64,000 nucleotides of DNA from Cyanobacteria bacterium SZAS LIN-3 (GCA_018266215.1 JAFEAV010000021.1:17189-81188); one strand, 5' to 3'; counted from the stretch's first letter, positions 1 to 9,908 are shown. Made by a program: numbers and translations. Notes: generated from the sequence alone by a model not told the origin.

Positions 1-1100
1 TGCCCCTGGGTCGCGTCATGGTCATGCTGGGCATGATTCGACACCGCTGGCTGGAGCAGGCCCTGGACCTGCAAAATCTAGTGCGCCAGAATGTCCTGGC
101 CGAAAAGCTTGCGCCCCAGGCCCTGCATATCTGCGTCATGGGTCAGAAATCGGTGCCCGAGGCCCTGAAAGAACTGGGCTGGGAAGGCGATCCCTATCAA
201 AATTTTGCCAACCTGGGTGACCTCCTGGTGGAAGCCAATCTGCTCAGCGCCAAAACCGTAGAGGACGCCAGAGGTCTGTGCAAACACGTGGGCCTGCCAC
301 TTTCGCGGGTCCTGATCCTGCAAGGCCTGCTGGACCAGAAACTACTGGAAGCCGCCCTCAGTGCCCAGAGCCTGATGCGCCAGGGCCGCTGCGATAAAAA
401 AGAAGCCCTGGCCGCTCTTTCCTCCGCCGCTCATCTGCTGCGCACAGCCACCAGCCGGACCAAAGAACCGCCCGCCCCATTCCTGCGACTGGATGAACTC
501 CTGCTCCTGGCCGGCCTTCTCACCGACAAGGAGCTAAAAAAATACGAAGCGCAGCAAGCCCTCTCCGGTCAGTCGCTGGGTGAATTCATTGTCGAAAGCG
601 GCATCTTCAGCTCATCTTTGATCAGCGCCGCCGTGCGACTGCAAGCGATGCTGGCCCAGCATCAGATCAATCCGGCCGCCGCAGCCCGCGCCCTGGGCCT
701 TGTTTTCAGCCGGGGTCTGACCCTCAACAAGGCAATCAACGAAGCGACAAGAATACCCGACAGATTCGACGGCTCCCTCAGCTTTTACAATCTGCTGCGC
801 CTTTCCGGCCTGGTCACAGCCTTTGATATAAAGAGGCTCGGTCATCTGCCCCGGCACATAGAAAACAGCGATCTGGTGGAAGACCGCCTGGTCAAAATGG
901 GCATCCTCAGCCGCTCGGCCTATGAAGCCACCAAGCGCTGCCACCTGTTGATGAAGGAAGGCTTTATCAGCGCCGAACAGGCGGTCATCGTCCTGCATCA
1001 CTGGTCCTGGAGCGGCGACGGCCTCACCCGGGTGCTGGAAAAGCTGCAATGGGACGGCGGCGAATTGCCGACGCTCAAGGCCATGGCCTTTCGCATTTAG
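1..1100 (+). CDS. Helical-repeat hypothetical protein, 5' end outside the window
   Basis: The frame is open to the left edge, so the real start lies upstream; the first ATG inside the window is at 18. At least three degenerate units of about 90-98 residues are visible, counting from that ATG: near residues 66 (LGDLLVEANLLSAK), 158 (LDELLLLAGLLTDKEL) and 256 (FYNLLRLSGLV). Each unit has a second half resembling PLSRVLILQGLL. The residues before the ATG (PLGRV) match such a second half, which shows that a further unit is cut off. There is no signal peptide or membrane segment in the visible part. The repeat resembles scaffold-like helical repeats but I cannot name the family. Function unknown. 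Confidence 0.75.
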   Translation, partial: PLGRVMVMLGMIRHRWLEQALDLQNLVRQNVLAEKLAPQALHICVMGQKSVPEALKELGWEGDPYQNFANLGDLLVEANLLSAKTVEDARGLCKHVGLPLSRVLILQGLLDQKLLEAALSAQSLMRQGRCDKKEALAALSSAAHLLRTATSRTKEPPAPFLRLDELLLLAGLLTDKELKKYEAQQALSGQSLGEFIVESGIFSSSLISAAVRLQAMLAQHQINPAAAARALGLVFSRGLTLNKAINEATRIPDRFDGSLSFYNLLRLSGLVTAFDIKRLGHLPRHIENSDLVEDRLVKMGILSRSAYEATKRCHLLMKEGFISAEQAVIVLHHWSWSGDGLTRVLEKLQWDGGELPTLKAMAFRI

Positions 1101-1103
1101 CCG

Positions 1104-1137
1104 GCATCTAGCGGGTATTTACCTTGCATCTAGCGGG
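1104..1137. repeat. Two copies of a 12-base direct repeat
   Basis: GCATCTAGCGGG occurs at 1104-1115 and again at 1126-1137, a 22-base period, in the short gap between two convergent genes. It is not a hairpin terminator. It could be a local duplication or a protein-binding site. Confidence 0.5.
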
Positions 1138-1152
1138 AGCGGCGCGCGGGGC

Positions 1153-3597
1153 CTATCCTTTGACCCAGGCCAGGCCCAGAAGATTGACGCTGATGCCGCT
1201 CTTCTTGGGAAGAATCGTCAGTTCTTCAAGGACTTCATTCTGACTGTCAAAGCGCGAGGAAAGCGCCCGCGCTTCGGCGGTAAATTGACTCTCCAACTCG
1301 GCCAGTTTGCTCTCCAGCTCGGCCCGGTTTGCCCTGGCCAGATCCACATCCTGTCTCTGCTTGACCGCGCGGTTGACACCACGGGCGGCGGTGGTGGCAC
1401 GACCGACCGTGGTCGAGCCCAACATTTTGCGGCCCATAAATGCACCAACTACAGTGGCACTGATTGAAATGGCCGAATCAAGCTCCGACTGCTTGGCCTG
1501 TGCCTCTTCCTGCTCCACCCGGTTGGTGGCCAGCCGAATCCTCTCCTGCAAAGACAAGATGCGTGCCTGATATTTTTCACGCAATTTGGCCACAGCGGCG
1601 TCGCGCTTTTCGCTGGCGGCCAGACTGAGGCGGATACGGAAGTCTCTTTCACTTTCGCCCCCGGCCGAGACCAGTCCGGTGGAAGGACTGCGCCAGAGAG
1701 TAAGCTTGCAATTAGCACTGAGATAATTGAGAAAATCTCTGGCGTAGCCTTTGTAATTGTCGGCCTTGATCAAGTCGGCGTGGGGTTCCATATAGGTAAA
1801 TTCAGCCGCGCCCTCGGCGGCGGAAAAAGCCGTCTGGGGAATATCGGCCAGCTTGATCTTGATCGACTTGGCATTTTTAAAATCAACCGGCAGAACGCCC
1901 CGGGCGGAAATCGGCACCAGGTAGTTGCGCTCCTGCGTCGTCTCGACGCTGACACCGCCTTTCCCCTCACTGAAGCGCACGGTGGCGCTGGCCAGAAGTG
2001 TGGCTTCAAAAAAGTTTTTAGAGCTGCCCGAAAAAGCCGCCACTTTCACCGGTATATAGAGCTGTTTGATGGCCGGGTCAATAATTGGGATCCGGGGCCC
2101 GCCACCACCGGCAGAGGCGGCGACCGGGGCAGAGATCATTGCCGTCGGCGCATCGACCTTGCTCACAGCTGCCGTGGATTGACGCCGGGGCTCCATCAAT
2201 CGTTTTATTTCCTGACGGGCCAGGGGTCCGCGCAGATAGGACAGAGTCCAGCGAGTCTCAAATATTACCGGCTGGTCTTCATGGACATTGTTCATGAGGA
2301 AGACTCGCTGCCCAAGGGAAGAAAGAGTCTCAGCCATTGAACTGCGGTCAAAGCCCAGGGCGCCCGCTTCCTGCGAAGCGCTTTCCAGACCGTCGAGCAC
2401 GCGCATTTTATCGCGCTCGGTTTGCAGTCGGCCGATAAACCAGGTGCCGGTATTGGAGAGACCTTTGTAATCAATATCGACCGGATTTTGCGTGGCCAGC
2501 ACCACACCCAGACCAAAAGCGCGGGCCTGTTTGAGCAAGGTGAGAAGGGGTTGCTTGGCCGGCGGATTGGCGACCGGCGGGAAGTATCCAAAAATTTCAT
2601 CCATATAAATCAGGGCGCGCAGACTGGAAGTACCCGATTGTGTGCGCATCCAGGCCACCACCTGATTGAGCAGCAGGGTGACAAAGAACATTCTTTCCTG
2701 ATCGTTTAGATGACTGATTGAAAAAATAGATATGCGCGGCTTGCCTTCAGCGGTGTAGAGGAGGCTGTCTATATCGATGGGCGCGCCGGTGAGCCAGGCG
2801 TCGAAGCCGGGGGAGGCAAGCAGATTATTTATGGCCAGCGATAATTCCTGACGTTCTTTAGCGGGGTAGAAAGTCTCCAGATCGAGGGCTCCCACCCGGC
2901 TCATAGGCGGCTTCTGAATCAGGTCGATTAGATTTGTCAGCTCGATATCGCGACCATTTTTCCAGGCATCACCGATGATGCTTGATAAAAGTATGTGCTC
3001 GCGACTCTTGAGGGGATCAAAGGTAATACCCAGCAAAGCCAGAATACAGGCGGCTGCATTGGCTACCCGCTCGCGCAGGAGGTCGGCTTCTTCCATCACC
3101 GCCGCCGGCGGACAGGCCAGTGAATGCAGAATGGAAACGGCAATACCGGAGCTGGCGCCCGGTGTATATATGCTCAGGTCGCAGGCATCTTTTAACCGGC
3201 GGATGCGCTCACCATCTTCCCCCCATTGCTTCAGCCCTTCGCTCCAGCGGGAGGCTTCGACGGCGGCCAACTCGCTCACGCTTTTGCCCTGCCTGCGGGC
3301 TTCCTGGCTGTCCACCCAGGGTTCAAAATCAGAGACGGACAGGTCGGGGAAAGTGAGCAATAAATTGCCAATATCGCCCTTGGGATCGATGGCTATGACG
3401 GGAATGCCGTCGATGGCAGCTTCTTCCAGCAGTCCCAGGCAGAGGCCGGTCTTACCGCTGCCGGTCATCCCTATACAGACTGCATGGGTAACCAGGTCAC
3501 GCGAATCGTAGAGGACGAGATCCTCCAGGGTACGCCTCGATCGGATGTCATATTTTTTACCGAGATAGAAAACACCCAATTTTTCGAAGTCAGACAT
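1153..3597 (-). CDS. HerA/DUF87-like ATPase with C-terminal coiled coil
   Basis: P-loop ATPase of the HerA/FtsK clade. Walker A is GMTGSGKT at residues 43-50, Walker B is LIYMDEIFGYFPP near residue 331, and a sensor-like stretch LATQNPVDIDYKGL follows. The last third (about residues 600-780) is rich in charged residues and predicts coiled coil, with a Gly/Ala segment (VVGAFMGRKML) between helices that could touch a membrane. HerA-type proteins pump or remodel DNA or proteins as hexameric rings; the substrate here is not evident. The ATG at 3597 was chosen over a GTG two codons upstream. It stands alone on the minus strand and is convergent with the gene to its left. At 814 residues it is longer than HerA itself because of the C-terminal extension. 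Confidence 0.85.
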   Translation of the reverse strand: MSDFEKLGVFYLGKKYDIRSRRTLEDLVLYDSRDLVTHAVCIGMTGSGKTGLCLGLLEEAAIDGIPVIAIDPKGDIGNLLLTFPDLSVSDFEPWVDSQEARRQGKSVSELAAVEASRWSEGLKQWGEDGERIRRLKDACDLSIYTPGASSGIAVSILHSLACPPAAVMEEADLLRERVANAAACILALLGITFDPLKSREHILLSSIIGDAWKNGRDIELTNLIDLIQKPPMSRVGALDLETFYPAKERQELSLAINNLLASPGFDAWLTGAPIDIDSLLYTAEGKPRISIFSISHLNDQERMFFVTLLLNQVVAWMRTQSGTSSLRALIYMDEIFGYFPPVANPPAKQPLLTLLKQARAFGLGVVLATQNPVDIDYKGLSNTGTWFIGRLQTERDKMRVLDGLESASQEAGALGFDRSSMAETLSSLGQRVFLMNNVHEDQPVIFETRWTLSYLRGPLARQEIKRLMEPRRQSTAAVSKVDAPTAMISAPVAASAGGGGPRIPIIDPAIKQLYIPVKVAAFSGSSKNFFEATLLASATVRFSEGKGGVSVETTQERNYLVPISARGVLPVDFKNAKSIKIKLADIPQTAFSAAEGAAEFTYMEPHADLIKADNYKGYARDFLNYLSANCKLTLWRSPSTGLVSAGGESERDFRIRLSLAASEKRDAAVAKLREKYQARILSLQERIRLATNRVEQEEAQAKQSELDSAISISATVVGAFMGRKMLGSTTVGRATTAARGVNRAVKQRQDVDLARANRAELESKLAELESQFTAEARALSSRFDSQNEVLEELTILPKKSGISVNLLGLAWVKG

Positions 3598-3808
3598 AGT
3601 CACCCGTTGGCAAGGTTAAGTTAATGCAACCAAATTATATTAACGGAAGATCCCTCCTAAAAGCCAAGGGCTCTCGGGTTTTAAGGGTAGCCAAGCAGAA
3701 GCCGGCCAAAGGGTCAATGTATTAAAAGATGACGTTATACTATTGTCTGCAAAGGTGGCAGGGGCGACTTTACTACAATTGCTTAGTTCAACAAACTCGG
3801 GGAGCGTT

Positions 3809-4789
3809 ATGGGCGACGGGAAAGAATTGAAAGAACAGCTGAACCGCATGTCGAGCGGTAAGGCCAGTGCTCTAACAGTGACTATAGCTCTGGGCTTCCT
3901 TGTCGTGGCCTTCAGTTATCCCAAGTTTACTGCCCGCGGCCAGAACTATGGCCAGTCGTCGGCACCGCAATCGCCCTCGGCACCGGTGATTCACTTCACT
4001 CCGCCGCCTCCTCCGCCTGTGGTCAGACCGCCGGTTGTGGTCACCACCGACGTCACCAATCCGCAGCTCACGGCCCCGGTAGCCGCCAACTTCCGCAGCG
4101 GCGTCACCCCGGTCGTCACCTCCACCATTCAGGCGCAGCAGACACAATTTGCTCTGGCCGGCATTCAGGTTTTAAACGACAAATTATTCCCCGGCGCCGA
4201 TCTGGTCGGCAAAAACTTTGACTGGATCACCGTACTGGCCAAAGACGGTGCAGTCTATTCCAAAATCAACAATTTCACCGCCGATCTGAAAAGCGGCGAA
4301 ATCATCGTCTCGGTCAAAAATCCCTCCCGCCTGGCCTTCGTCAAGACCCCTTATGGTGATATCGCCATCGGTGCTAATTCCGATGTGATGATCTCTTTCG
4401 TCAACGGCGTACTGCGCGTACTCAATTTTGACGGCGAAAACAGGGTAATCAAAATCCAGCTCAACAAGGGCCCCTTCGGCGGACCGGCCGATCCGACAGT
4501 GACGATCGCACCGGGCTATGAACTGGTCGCCTCAGACAAGGTCATCACCCGCGCCGAGATGCGCCCCAGAGATGGTATTGCCAGAAGATTCGGAAAAACA
4601 CTGGAAAACGGCCACCTGGCCATCAGTGAATTTTCAGTCCAGAGCGCAACCAGCGCAGTCGGCATGCTCGTCAATCTGCAGCAGTCCACCACCGGTGTCA
4701 AAGAACGCCGCATCGTCACTGACCTGGCCAAGATGGCTGCCGCCCTCAATTACAGAAGCGGCACCGACGGCTTCTCGGTTGAAAAATAG
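3809..4789 (+). CDS. Membrane-anchored FecR-like protein
   Basis: A single N-terminal membrane segment (ALTVTIALGFLVVAFSYP) is followed by a Pro/Val-rich linker (about residues 45-95) and a soluble domain of about 200 residues. The sequence KSGEIIVSVKNPSRLAFVKT followed by PYGDIAIGANSDVMI resembles the FecR fold, in which a surface beta domain stores a ligand or signal. An upstream TTG at 3743 is open, but the ATG at 3809 is preceded by GGGGAG four bases away, so I prefer it (326 residues). The next gene, a glycosyltransferase, begins 19 bases after the stop and is probably cotranscribed, which suggests a role in the cell envelope. No sigma or anti-sigma partner is visible. Confidence 0.65.
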   Translation: MGDGKELKEQLNRMSSGKASALTVTIALGFLVVAFSYPKFTARGQNYGQSSAPQSPSAPVIHFTPPPPPPVVRPPVVVTTDVTNPQLTAPVAANFRSGVTPVVTSTIQAQQTQFALAGIQVLNDKLFPGADLVGKNFDWITVLAKDGAVYSKINNFTADLKSGEIIVSVKNPSRLAFVKTPYGDIAIGANSDVMISFVNGVLRVLNFDGENRVIKIQLNKGPFGGPADPTVTIAPGYELVASDKVITRAEMRPRDGIARRFGKTLENGHLAISEFSVQSATSAVGMLVNLQQSTTGVKERRIVTDLAKMAAALNYRSGTDGFSVEK

Positions 4790-4808
4790 CTCTCCCAAGT
4801 AGAAGTCC

Positions 4809-7202
4809 ATGCGATTTGCGCCCTATCTTGTGCTGGCCGCAATTGCTCTGGCCGCTTTCTCCAACAGCCTGAAAGGCTACTTCCTCTGCGACGACTTATT
4901 GCACCTGGGCTATCTCTGGCGCGCCTTCAACGGTGAGCCGGCTCTCCTTCTGGCGCCCTTTTACAGCCCCTGGCTCAAGGACACATCGCTCTATTCCTTT
5001 TACCGCCCACTGACCGAGCTCTCCTTTGCCTTCGACTACATGCTCTACGGCGCCCACGCCTTCGGCTACCACCTCACCTGCATCCTCTGTCATGTATTGA
5101 ACGTCTGGCTCTTTTTTGCCTTCGTCAAAACACTGACGGCGGTGCCGGCCTTCTATATTGCCGGTCAAAAAGAACGCACCGCTATAGCCTTCTTCTGTGC
5201 CGCCATCTGGGCCGTCTATCCCACCCACAGCGAGGCTGTGAGCTGGATTGCCGCACGCTCGGACCTGACGGCCTCGACTTTCTATTTGACGACGATGATT
5301 CTCTTTGCGCACAATTTAATTGCCCAGAATCACGCCTTAAAAAAAGCCTTTCCCCGCCCTTTGATCGCACTGCCCCTGGTGCTGGGCTTGCTCAGCAAAG
5401 AAATGGCTATTTCAATTCCGGCGGCCCTTTTTCTGCTCAGTGCCTTCGATCAGCGCTACCGCCAAAAGTCCTGGCTGGAAAGCGCCGCCGCCGCCCTCAA
5501 AGACACTCTGTCTTTTTTCCTTATCGGCGGCGCCTACCTGGTCATTCGCGGACTGGCCCTGGGCGACTTTATCGGCGGATACATGGGCTCCATCGGCCGC
5601 TCTCTCAATCAATCGCTGGTTGACCGCTGGCTCTATACCGAATCATTTTTCAAAGTATTTCACCCTTTCAATGACCAGCTGCTAGCGCAAGAGAGCCCTC
5701 TGCGCCTGGCTCTCAGAGCCGTATGGGGCCTGTGCGGGGCGCTCACAATCGGCTGCACCACTCTAGCCGGAGCGGTAGCGGCAAAGTATCGTCTGCTTGG
5801 ATTTGCCGCCGGCTGGCTGCTCCTTACCCTGGCGCCCAATCTGCAGGTGTGGAATTTTTCCTCGACCATGGCCGGCGGCCGAATCGCTTACCTGCCCACA
5901 GCAGCCATCACACTGATAATCGTACTCTCAGTCTATCCTCTGGGAGCGAGCACCAGAGCCGGCGACAACTGGCGCAACTCGGTCGTCAAAATAACCAGTG
6001 TCTTGACCATGACGGCTTTGATTATCATCTTTGGCACAATCACCTGGACAAACAATAAAGCCTGGCTCGAGGCATCGGATGCGGTGCGAACGATCCGGGG
6101 ACAATTGACCGAACTGATAGGCACACTCCCCGATGGCCAGCGGCTGGCCCTGCTCAACCTGCCCAGTCATGTGAAAGGGGCCTATGCCTTTACCAGCTAC
6201 AGCATGCTGGACTCGCTTTTAAACGAGCCTTTGATGGAAGCGCAACTGGCAAAAAATGCCGTGGTCCTGGACAACCAGCCCTGCGCCTATCCCCGGGTCA
6301 ATTACGCCGACGTCAAGGCCGCCGCCACCAATCACGATCGCTTCCAGTTTTATTATTACGATCAGGAGGCAAAAAAGCTGGTCAGCGCAGACGCGCACAG
6401 CTTCGGCTCGACCGCTCCTCCGGCGAGCGCGCAGACGCAAGTCTACATGCGCACCGAGGAGCTGGATGGGGAAGATTTCAAAATAAAAATAGAACCGCCG
6501 GTGACACCGGGTGATTTTGAATATGCCCGGGTAACACTGACACTGAGCCCACAGGCCGCAGTCAACAAGACCGACAAAATCTGCTACGCCTGGAACAACA
6601 GTCCTCCCAATGAAGACGGCAAGCGCGAAGAATTCCATGTGCAGCTGGCCGACACGCCGCAGGCGGGGAAGAAGACCAGCTGGCTTATCCGACTGGGTGA
6701 AAACAAACTCTGGCTCCTGAGCAAAAACGTTGAATATATGGAATTTTTTGTACCGGCTCTCAAAGATCCCGACTGCCAGTTAGACGTAGAGCTGCTCAGC
6801 CGGGAGCAAGCAGAGACGATTGCCCCGGCTCTACAGGCGGCGATAGCCGGTGAAAAGCCCGGTGACGACCTGATTACCCTGAAGCACCTGCCGCCCCAGG
6901 GAGAGCTGGAGCTGAAATTTGATGCCGGCAAAATTGCCGGAGCCCGGGGCGTGCAAGTGGAAATTTTGCCGCCGTACAATTATTTTGATCACTTCACTCG
7001 CAAAATGTCCCATCCGGATTTTTGCCCCACGCCCCTGAAAGTACTGACACAGCCACAGCTCAAAGGCACAGTAAAACTCAAATACAGCGACTTTCCCCGG
7101 CCGGCCATTTATCAGATGCGAGCCGGTGCGATTGACGCAGGGGGGAAAGTGCTGGGAGATTTTAGTGAGCCTGTGACAGTGACAGTTGAGAATTCAAATT
7201 AG
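4809..7202 (+). CDS. GT-C glycosyltransferase (TMTC/PMT-like) with C-terminal soluble domain
   Basis: A polytopic membrane protein of about 450 residues carries the GT-C hallmarks: an acidic pair in the first outer loop (CDD, D28-D29) and the later motif YPTHSEAVSWIAARSD, typical of TMTC/O-mannosyltransferase-like enzymes that use polyprenyl-phosphate sugars. About 10-12 hydrophobic helices are visible. The last 300 residues or so are hydrophilic and should be extracytoplasmic; no TPR is apparent there, unlike TMTC proteins. Substrate unknown, probably secreted protein or surface glycan. The gene follows the FecR-like gene closely. Its end overlaps the convergent acyltransferase gene by 41 bases. 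Confidence 0.8.
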   Translation: MRFAPYLVLAAIALAAFSNSLKGYFLCDDLLHLGYLWRAFNGEPALLLAPFYSPWLKDTSLYSFYRPLTELSFAFDYMLYGAHAFGYHLTCILCHVLNVWLFFAFVKTLTAVPAFYIAGQKERTAIAFFCAAIWAVYPTHSEAVSWIAARSDLTASTFYLTTMILFAHNLIAQNHALKKAFPRPLIALPLVLGLLSKEMAISIPAALFLLSAFDQRYRQKSWLESAAAALKDTLSFFLIGGAYLVIRGLALGDFIGGYMGSIGRSLNQSLVDRWLYTESFFKVFHPFNDQLLAQESPLRLALRAVWGLCGALTIGCTTLAGAVAAKYRLLGFAAGWLLLTLAPNLQVWNFSSTMAGGRIAYLPTAAITLIIVLSVYPLGASTRAGDNWRNSVVKITSVLTMTALIIIFGTITWTNNKAWLEASDAVRTIRGQLTELIGTLPDGQRLALLNLPSHVKGAYAFTSYSMLDSLLNEPLMEAQLAKNAVVLDNQPCAYPRVNYADVKAAATNHDRFQFYYYDQEAKKLVSADAHSFGSTAPPASAQTQVYMRTEELDGEDFKIKIEPPVTPGDFEYARVTLTLSPQAAVNKTDKICYAWNNSPPNEDGKREEFHVQLADTPQAGKKTSWLIRLGENKLWLLSKNVEYMEFFVPALKDPDCQLDVELLSREQAETIAPALQAAIAGEKPGDDLITLKHLPPQGELELKFDAGKIAGARGVQVEILPPYNYFDHFTRKMSHPDFCPTPLKVLTQPQLKGTVKLKYSDFPRPAIYQMRAGAIDAGGKVLGDFSEPVTVTVENSN

Positions 7203-7902
7203 CATTGGTGCCGGTGAGGAAATGAAAACCTGACTTGACCTGGGTGGAAAGCAGCTGTTTGCGATCCGCTTCAAATCCGAGCTCGGCGCGCAGGGCAAGC
7301 ACCTCGCGATGCAGGGCGGAGACGAGATGATTGCTGGTGGAAACCGGATTTTCATCATAGAGGTCGCGGTACTGCATCACCGAGATAGGCGCGCCGACGC
7401 TGATAATGATGCGGCGCTTGGTCCACTGGTAGCCGACGGCCAGGGGCACAATCGGTACATCGAGATCGTTTTTAGCGGCCATCATTGCCACTTTGGCCAC
7501 GCCTTTTTTAAAGGGATGCGTCTGTCCGTCATAAAAAACATTGCCCTCGGGAAAAATTACAAAGGGCTCGTTATGGCGAAAGCGCTCGGCGACAAAGCCG
7601 GCAAAATCAAGCTTGGGATTGGCGGGGAAAGCGCCAACCTTGCGCAGAAGAGCTCCCTGCAAGCCTTTGAGCTCATTAGGGTGAACCATAAAAGTGGAGG
7701 GTCTATTAATAAGCGTACCGAGTACCGGGCCGTCCCAGCGCGATGTGTGGTTGGCAACACAGATGAAGGGTCCGCTTTTAGGCAGGTTATCGGCGCAGCG
7801 CACTTCTATTTTGCTGAAGAATGCGGCAATCACAGTCTTCACCATGGCCGAAAGGAAGAAAAATGAAATCGGGTCCTTTCTGTCTTTAATTACCTGCGCC
7901 AT
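7162..7902 (-). CDS. plsC: 1-acyl-glycerol-3-phosphate acyltransferase (PlsC family)
   Basis: Acyltransferase block I is NHTSRWD (His52, Asp57) and block III is FPEGN (117-121), the catalytic and phosphate-binding motifs of PlsC/LPLAT enzymes, which acylate lysophosphatidate at the inner membrane. The N-terminal hydrophobic patch (FFFLSAMVKTVIAAFF) should be the membrane-association helix. The start at 7902 is supported by AGGAGG five bases upstream; an ATG eight codons earlier lacks such a site. Length (246 residues) is normal. FPEGN instead of FPEGT is a common variant. The 3' end overlaps the convergent glycosyltransferase gene by 41 bases. Acyl acceptor specificity cannot be read from sequence. 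Confidence 0.87.
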   Translation of the reverse strand: MAQVIKDRKDPISFFFLSAMVKTVIAAFFSKIEVRCADNLPKSGPFICVANHTSRWDGPVLGTLINRPSTFMVHPNELKGLQGALLRKVGAFPANPKLDFAGFVAERFRHNEPFVIFPEGNVFYDGQTHPFKKGVAKVAMMAAKNDLDVPIVPLAVGYQWTKRRIIISVGAPISVMQYRDLYDENPVSTSNHLVSALHREVLALRAELGFEADRKQLLSTQVKSGFHFLTGTNANLNSQLSLSQAH

Positions 7903-8033
7903 AAAATCCTCCTGAGCTAATGCCATAGCTCACGCACTGTTTTTCAAAAATCTTTTACTGTTTAAACCGGAGCGGACGCCCGGCTCACAAAACTAATGTA
8001 ACCCGGGGGAGGGAACGGCAAGGTCGAAGGCGA

Positions 8034-9536
8034 TCACTTTGGTGAGTGTTGACGGGCACCTTTTTGCAGGGCGTAATAGACGACAAGAGCTACGCCGAAG
8101 CCGACGAACCAGCCGTAGTCATAGAAGGTTTTCAGGGCCGGCACAAAAGCGCCCACCCAGGCGCAGAGGCAGCCCACGGCGGTGGCGACAACAGCGCGAA
8201 AATTCCAGCCGCCGCCATACTTGTATTCGCCTTCCAGTAAATAGAGATCGGCCAGATTGAGCTTGGTGCGGCGAATCAGCCAGTAGTCGGCGATGAGCAC
8301 GCCGGCTATGGCTCCCAGACCCCCGGAATAACCCTGCAACCAGACAAAGATATATCCGGAGGGATCGGCTATCAAACGCCAGGGTTGCATCAAGAGGCCG
8401 ACGATGCCAGTGATAAGGCCACCGGTCTTAAACGAGATGTAGCGCGGGAAAGCGTTGGCAAAATCATTGGCGGGAGACACCACATTGGCCGCCACATTGA
8501 CCGAGAGAGTGGCGAGGGCAACGGTGAACATGGCGATGACGACAACCGTGGGATCGGTGAAGCGGCCAATTAATTTGACCGGGTCCCAGAGCTCGGACAT
8601 TTTGGCCGTCGGGTAGATAATCACAGCACAGGAAGTGATCACAACACCCATCGTGGAAAAGACAGCCATGGCCGTGGGCAGAGCGATCACCTGACCGATG
8701 GTCTGTTCTTTTTGTGAATGACCAAATCTGGTAAAGTCCGGCATATTGAGAGATAGCGTGGCCCAGAAACCAATCATGGCAGTCAGTGAGGGCACAAAAA
8801 CTTTGAGGAATTCGCCGAAGGTGGCAAACTTATCGGCGGCATGCAAAAGATCGCCCGTGCCGTGAGCCTGATTGATGGCCCAGATAAAGAGCGCGGCGGT
8901 CATGAACAATACAAAGGGCGCGGCAAAGCCTTCAACCTTTTTGAGCAGATCCATGCCCCGGTAGACGATAAATATATTGAGCCCCCAGAAGAGCGCAAAG
9001 GACACCCATTCACTGACCATGTAGCCGCCGACGGGCCCACCAAGGGCGGTGTGCCAGGCGGGATTGATGGCTTTAAACATGGTATCGAAGGCCTGACCGC
9101 CAATCCAGGCCTGAATGCCGAACCAGCCGCAGGCCACAAGAGCGCGCATCAGAGCGGGCAGATTGGAGCCGATAGTGCCGTAAGCAGCCCGGGCAAAAAC
9201 CGGGAAGGGAATACCGTATTTGGTGCCGGGATGCGAATTGAGCAAAATCGGCACGAGCACGACCGTATTGCCCAGAAGGATAGTGATGATTGCCTGCATG
9301 GCGTTCATGCCCGAGGCAATCAGTCCGGAGGACATCATATAAGTGGGGATGCAGGCCGACATGGCGAACCAGAGTGCTATGTAATTGTAGGTCGACCAGT
9401 TGCGTGCGCTGACAGCCACCGGCGCAAGGTCGTGGTTGTACATCGGACTCTTGCTTATTTCAGCGGTGTCAGCCAGTTCGACTCTGCCGTCGGCATGAAT
9501 GAGCAGTCCGCCTTCACTTTTCACCTCATCCGGCAT
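8034..9536 (-). CDS. NCS1-family nucleobase/hydantoin:cation symporter
   Basis: Twelve hydrophobic segments and the N-terminal signature SPMYNHDLAPV...RNWSTYNYIALWF identify the nucleobase:cation symporter-1 family (cytosine, uracil, allantoin or hydantoin uptake). GTKYGIPFPVFARAAYG and SLNMPDFTRF are further conserved blocks of this family. The ATG at 9536 gives a normal 500-residue protein; a longer reading would add a Pro-rich segment not seen in the family. No catabolic genes for nucleobases lie next to it, so the substrate is unassigned. It is transcribed divergently from the small gene at 9681 and toward plsC. Confidence 0.9.
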   Translation of the reverse strand: MPDEVKSEGGLLIHADGRVELADTAEISKSPMYNHDLAPVAVSARNWSTYNYIALWFAMSACIPTYMMSSGLIASGMNAMQAIITILLGNTVVLVPILLNSHPGTKYGIPFPVFARAAYGTIGSNLPALMRALVACGWFGIQAWIGGQAFDTMFKAINPAWHTALGGPVGGYMVSEWVSFALFWGLNIFIVYRGMDLLKKVEGFAAPFVLFMTAALFIWAINQAHGTGDLLHAADKFATFGEFLKVFVPSLTAMIGFWATLSLNMPDFTRFGHSQKEQTIGQVIALPTAMAVFSTMGVVITSCAVIIYPTAKMSELWDPVKLIGRFTDPTVVVIAMFTVALATLSVNVAANVVSPANDFANAFPRYISFKTGGLITGIVGLLMQPWRLIADPSGYIFVWLQGYSGGLGAIAGVLIADYWLIRRTKLNLADLYLLEGEYKYGGGWNFRAVVATAVGCLCAWVGAFVPALKTFYDYGWFVGFGVALVVYYALQKGARQHSPK

Positions 9537-9680
9537 AGCGTTTTTATGTTCCTGCACTGGGGCCCACGGGGCCCTAATACTAACCGAAAAGCAAAATACA
9601 GACAAAGGAAAGGGGCCAGGTATAGCTTCGGCAGGCGCTGGAAGTGGTAGGTTAGATATTGAGGTTATAGGAGACATCCT

Positions 9681-9908
9681 ATGAAAGCGACTACAAAAGC
9701 CAGAGGCAAAAAAAAGAGCCCTTACGAGGCCCTCTCACTATGCCCGGTTGACGGCGCCGGTTGGTGCCCTTACCCGTTTTCCATTGCCCAACTGAAGCGC
9801 AGGCTGAAAGCAAAAGCCGCAGCTTTAGAGGCCGCGGCAAAATCTGAAAGCACTGAAAATAAAGCCAGGAAAAAGACTAAGCAGCCGGCCGCAAAGGCTT
9901 CCAGGTAA
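9681..9908 (+). CDS. Small basic protein with a CP-x5-WCPYPF motif
   Basis: A 75-residue Lys/Ala-rich protein. AGGAG lies seven bases upstream of the ATG. The central motif LCPVDGAGWCPYPFS contains two cysteines and stands out against low-complexity basic tails (KARGKKKSP at the N-terminus, KARKKTKQPAAKASR at the C-terminus), which suggests a conserved core. The basic tails would suit nucleic-acid binding; the two Cys could be redox-active or bind metal. No known family recognised. Its last 32 bases overlap the convergent small gene at 9877-10083. Confidence 0.6.
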   Translation: MKATTKARGKKKSPYEALSLCPVDGAGWCPYPFSIAQLKRRLKAKAAALEAAAKSESTENKARKKTKQPAAKASR

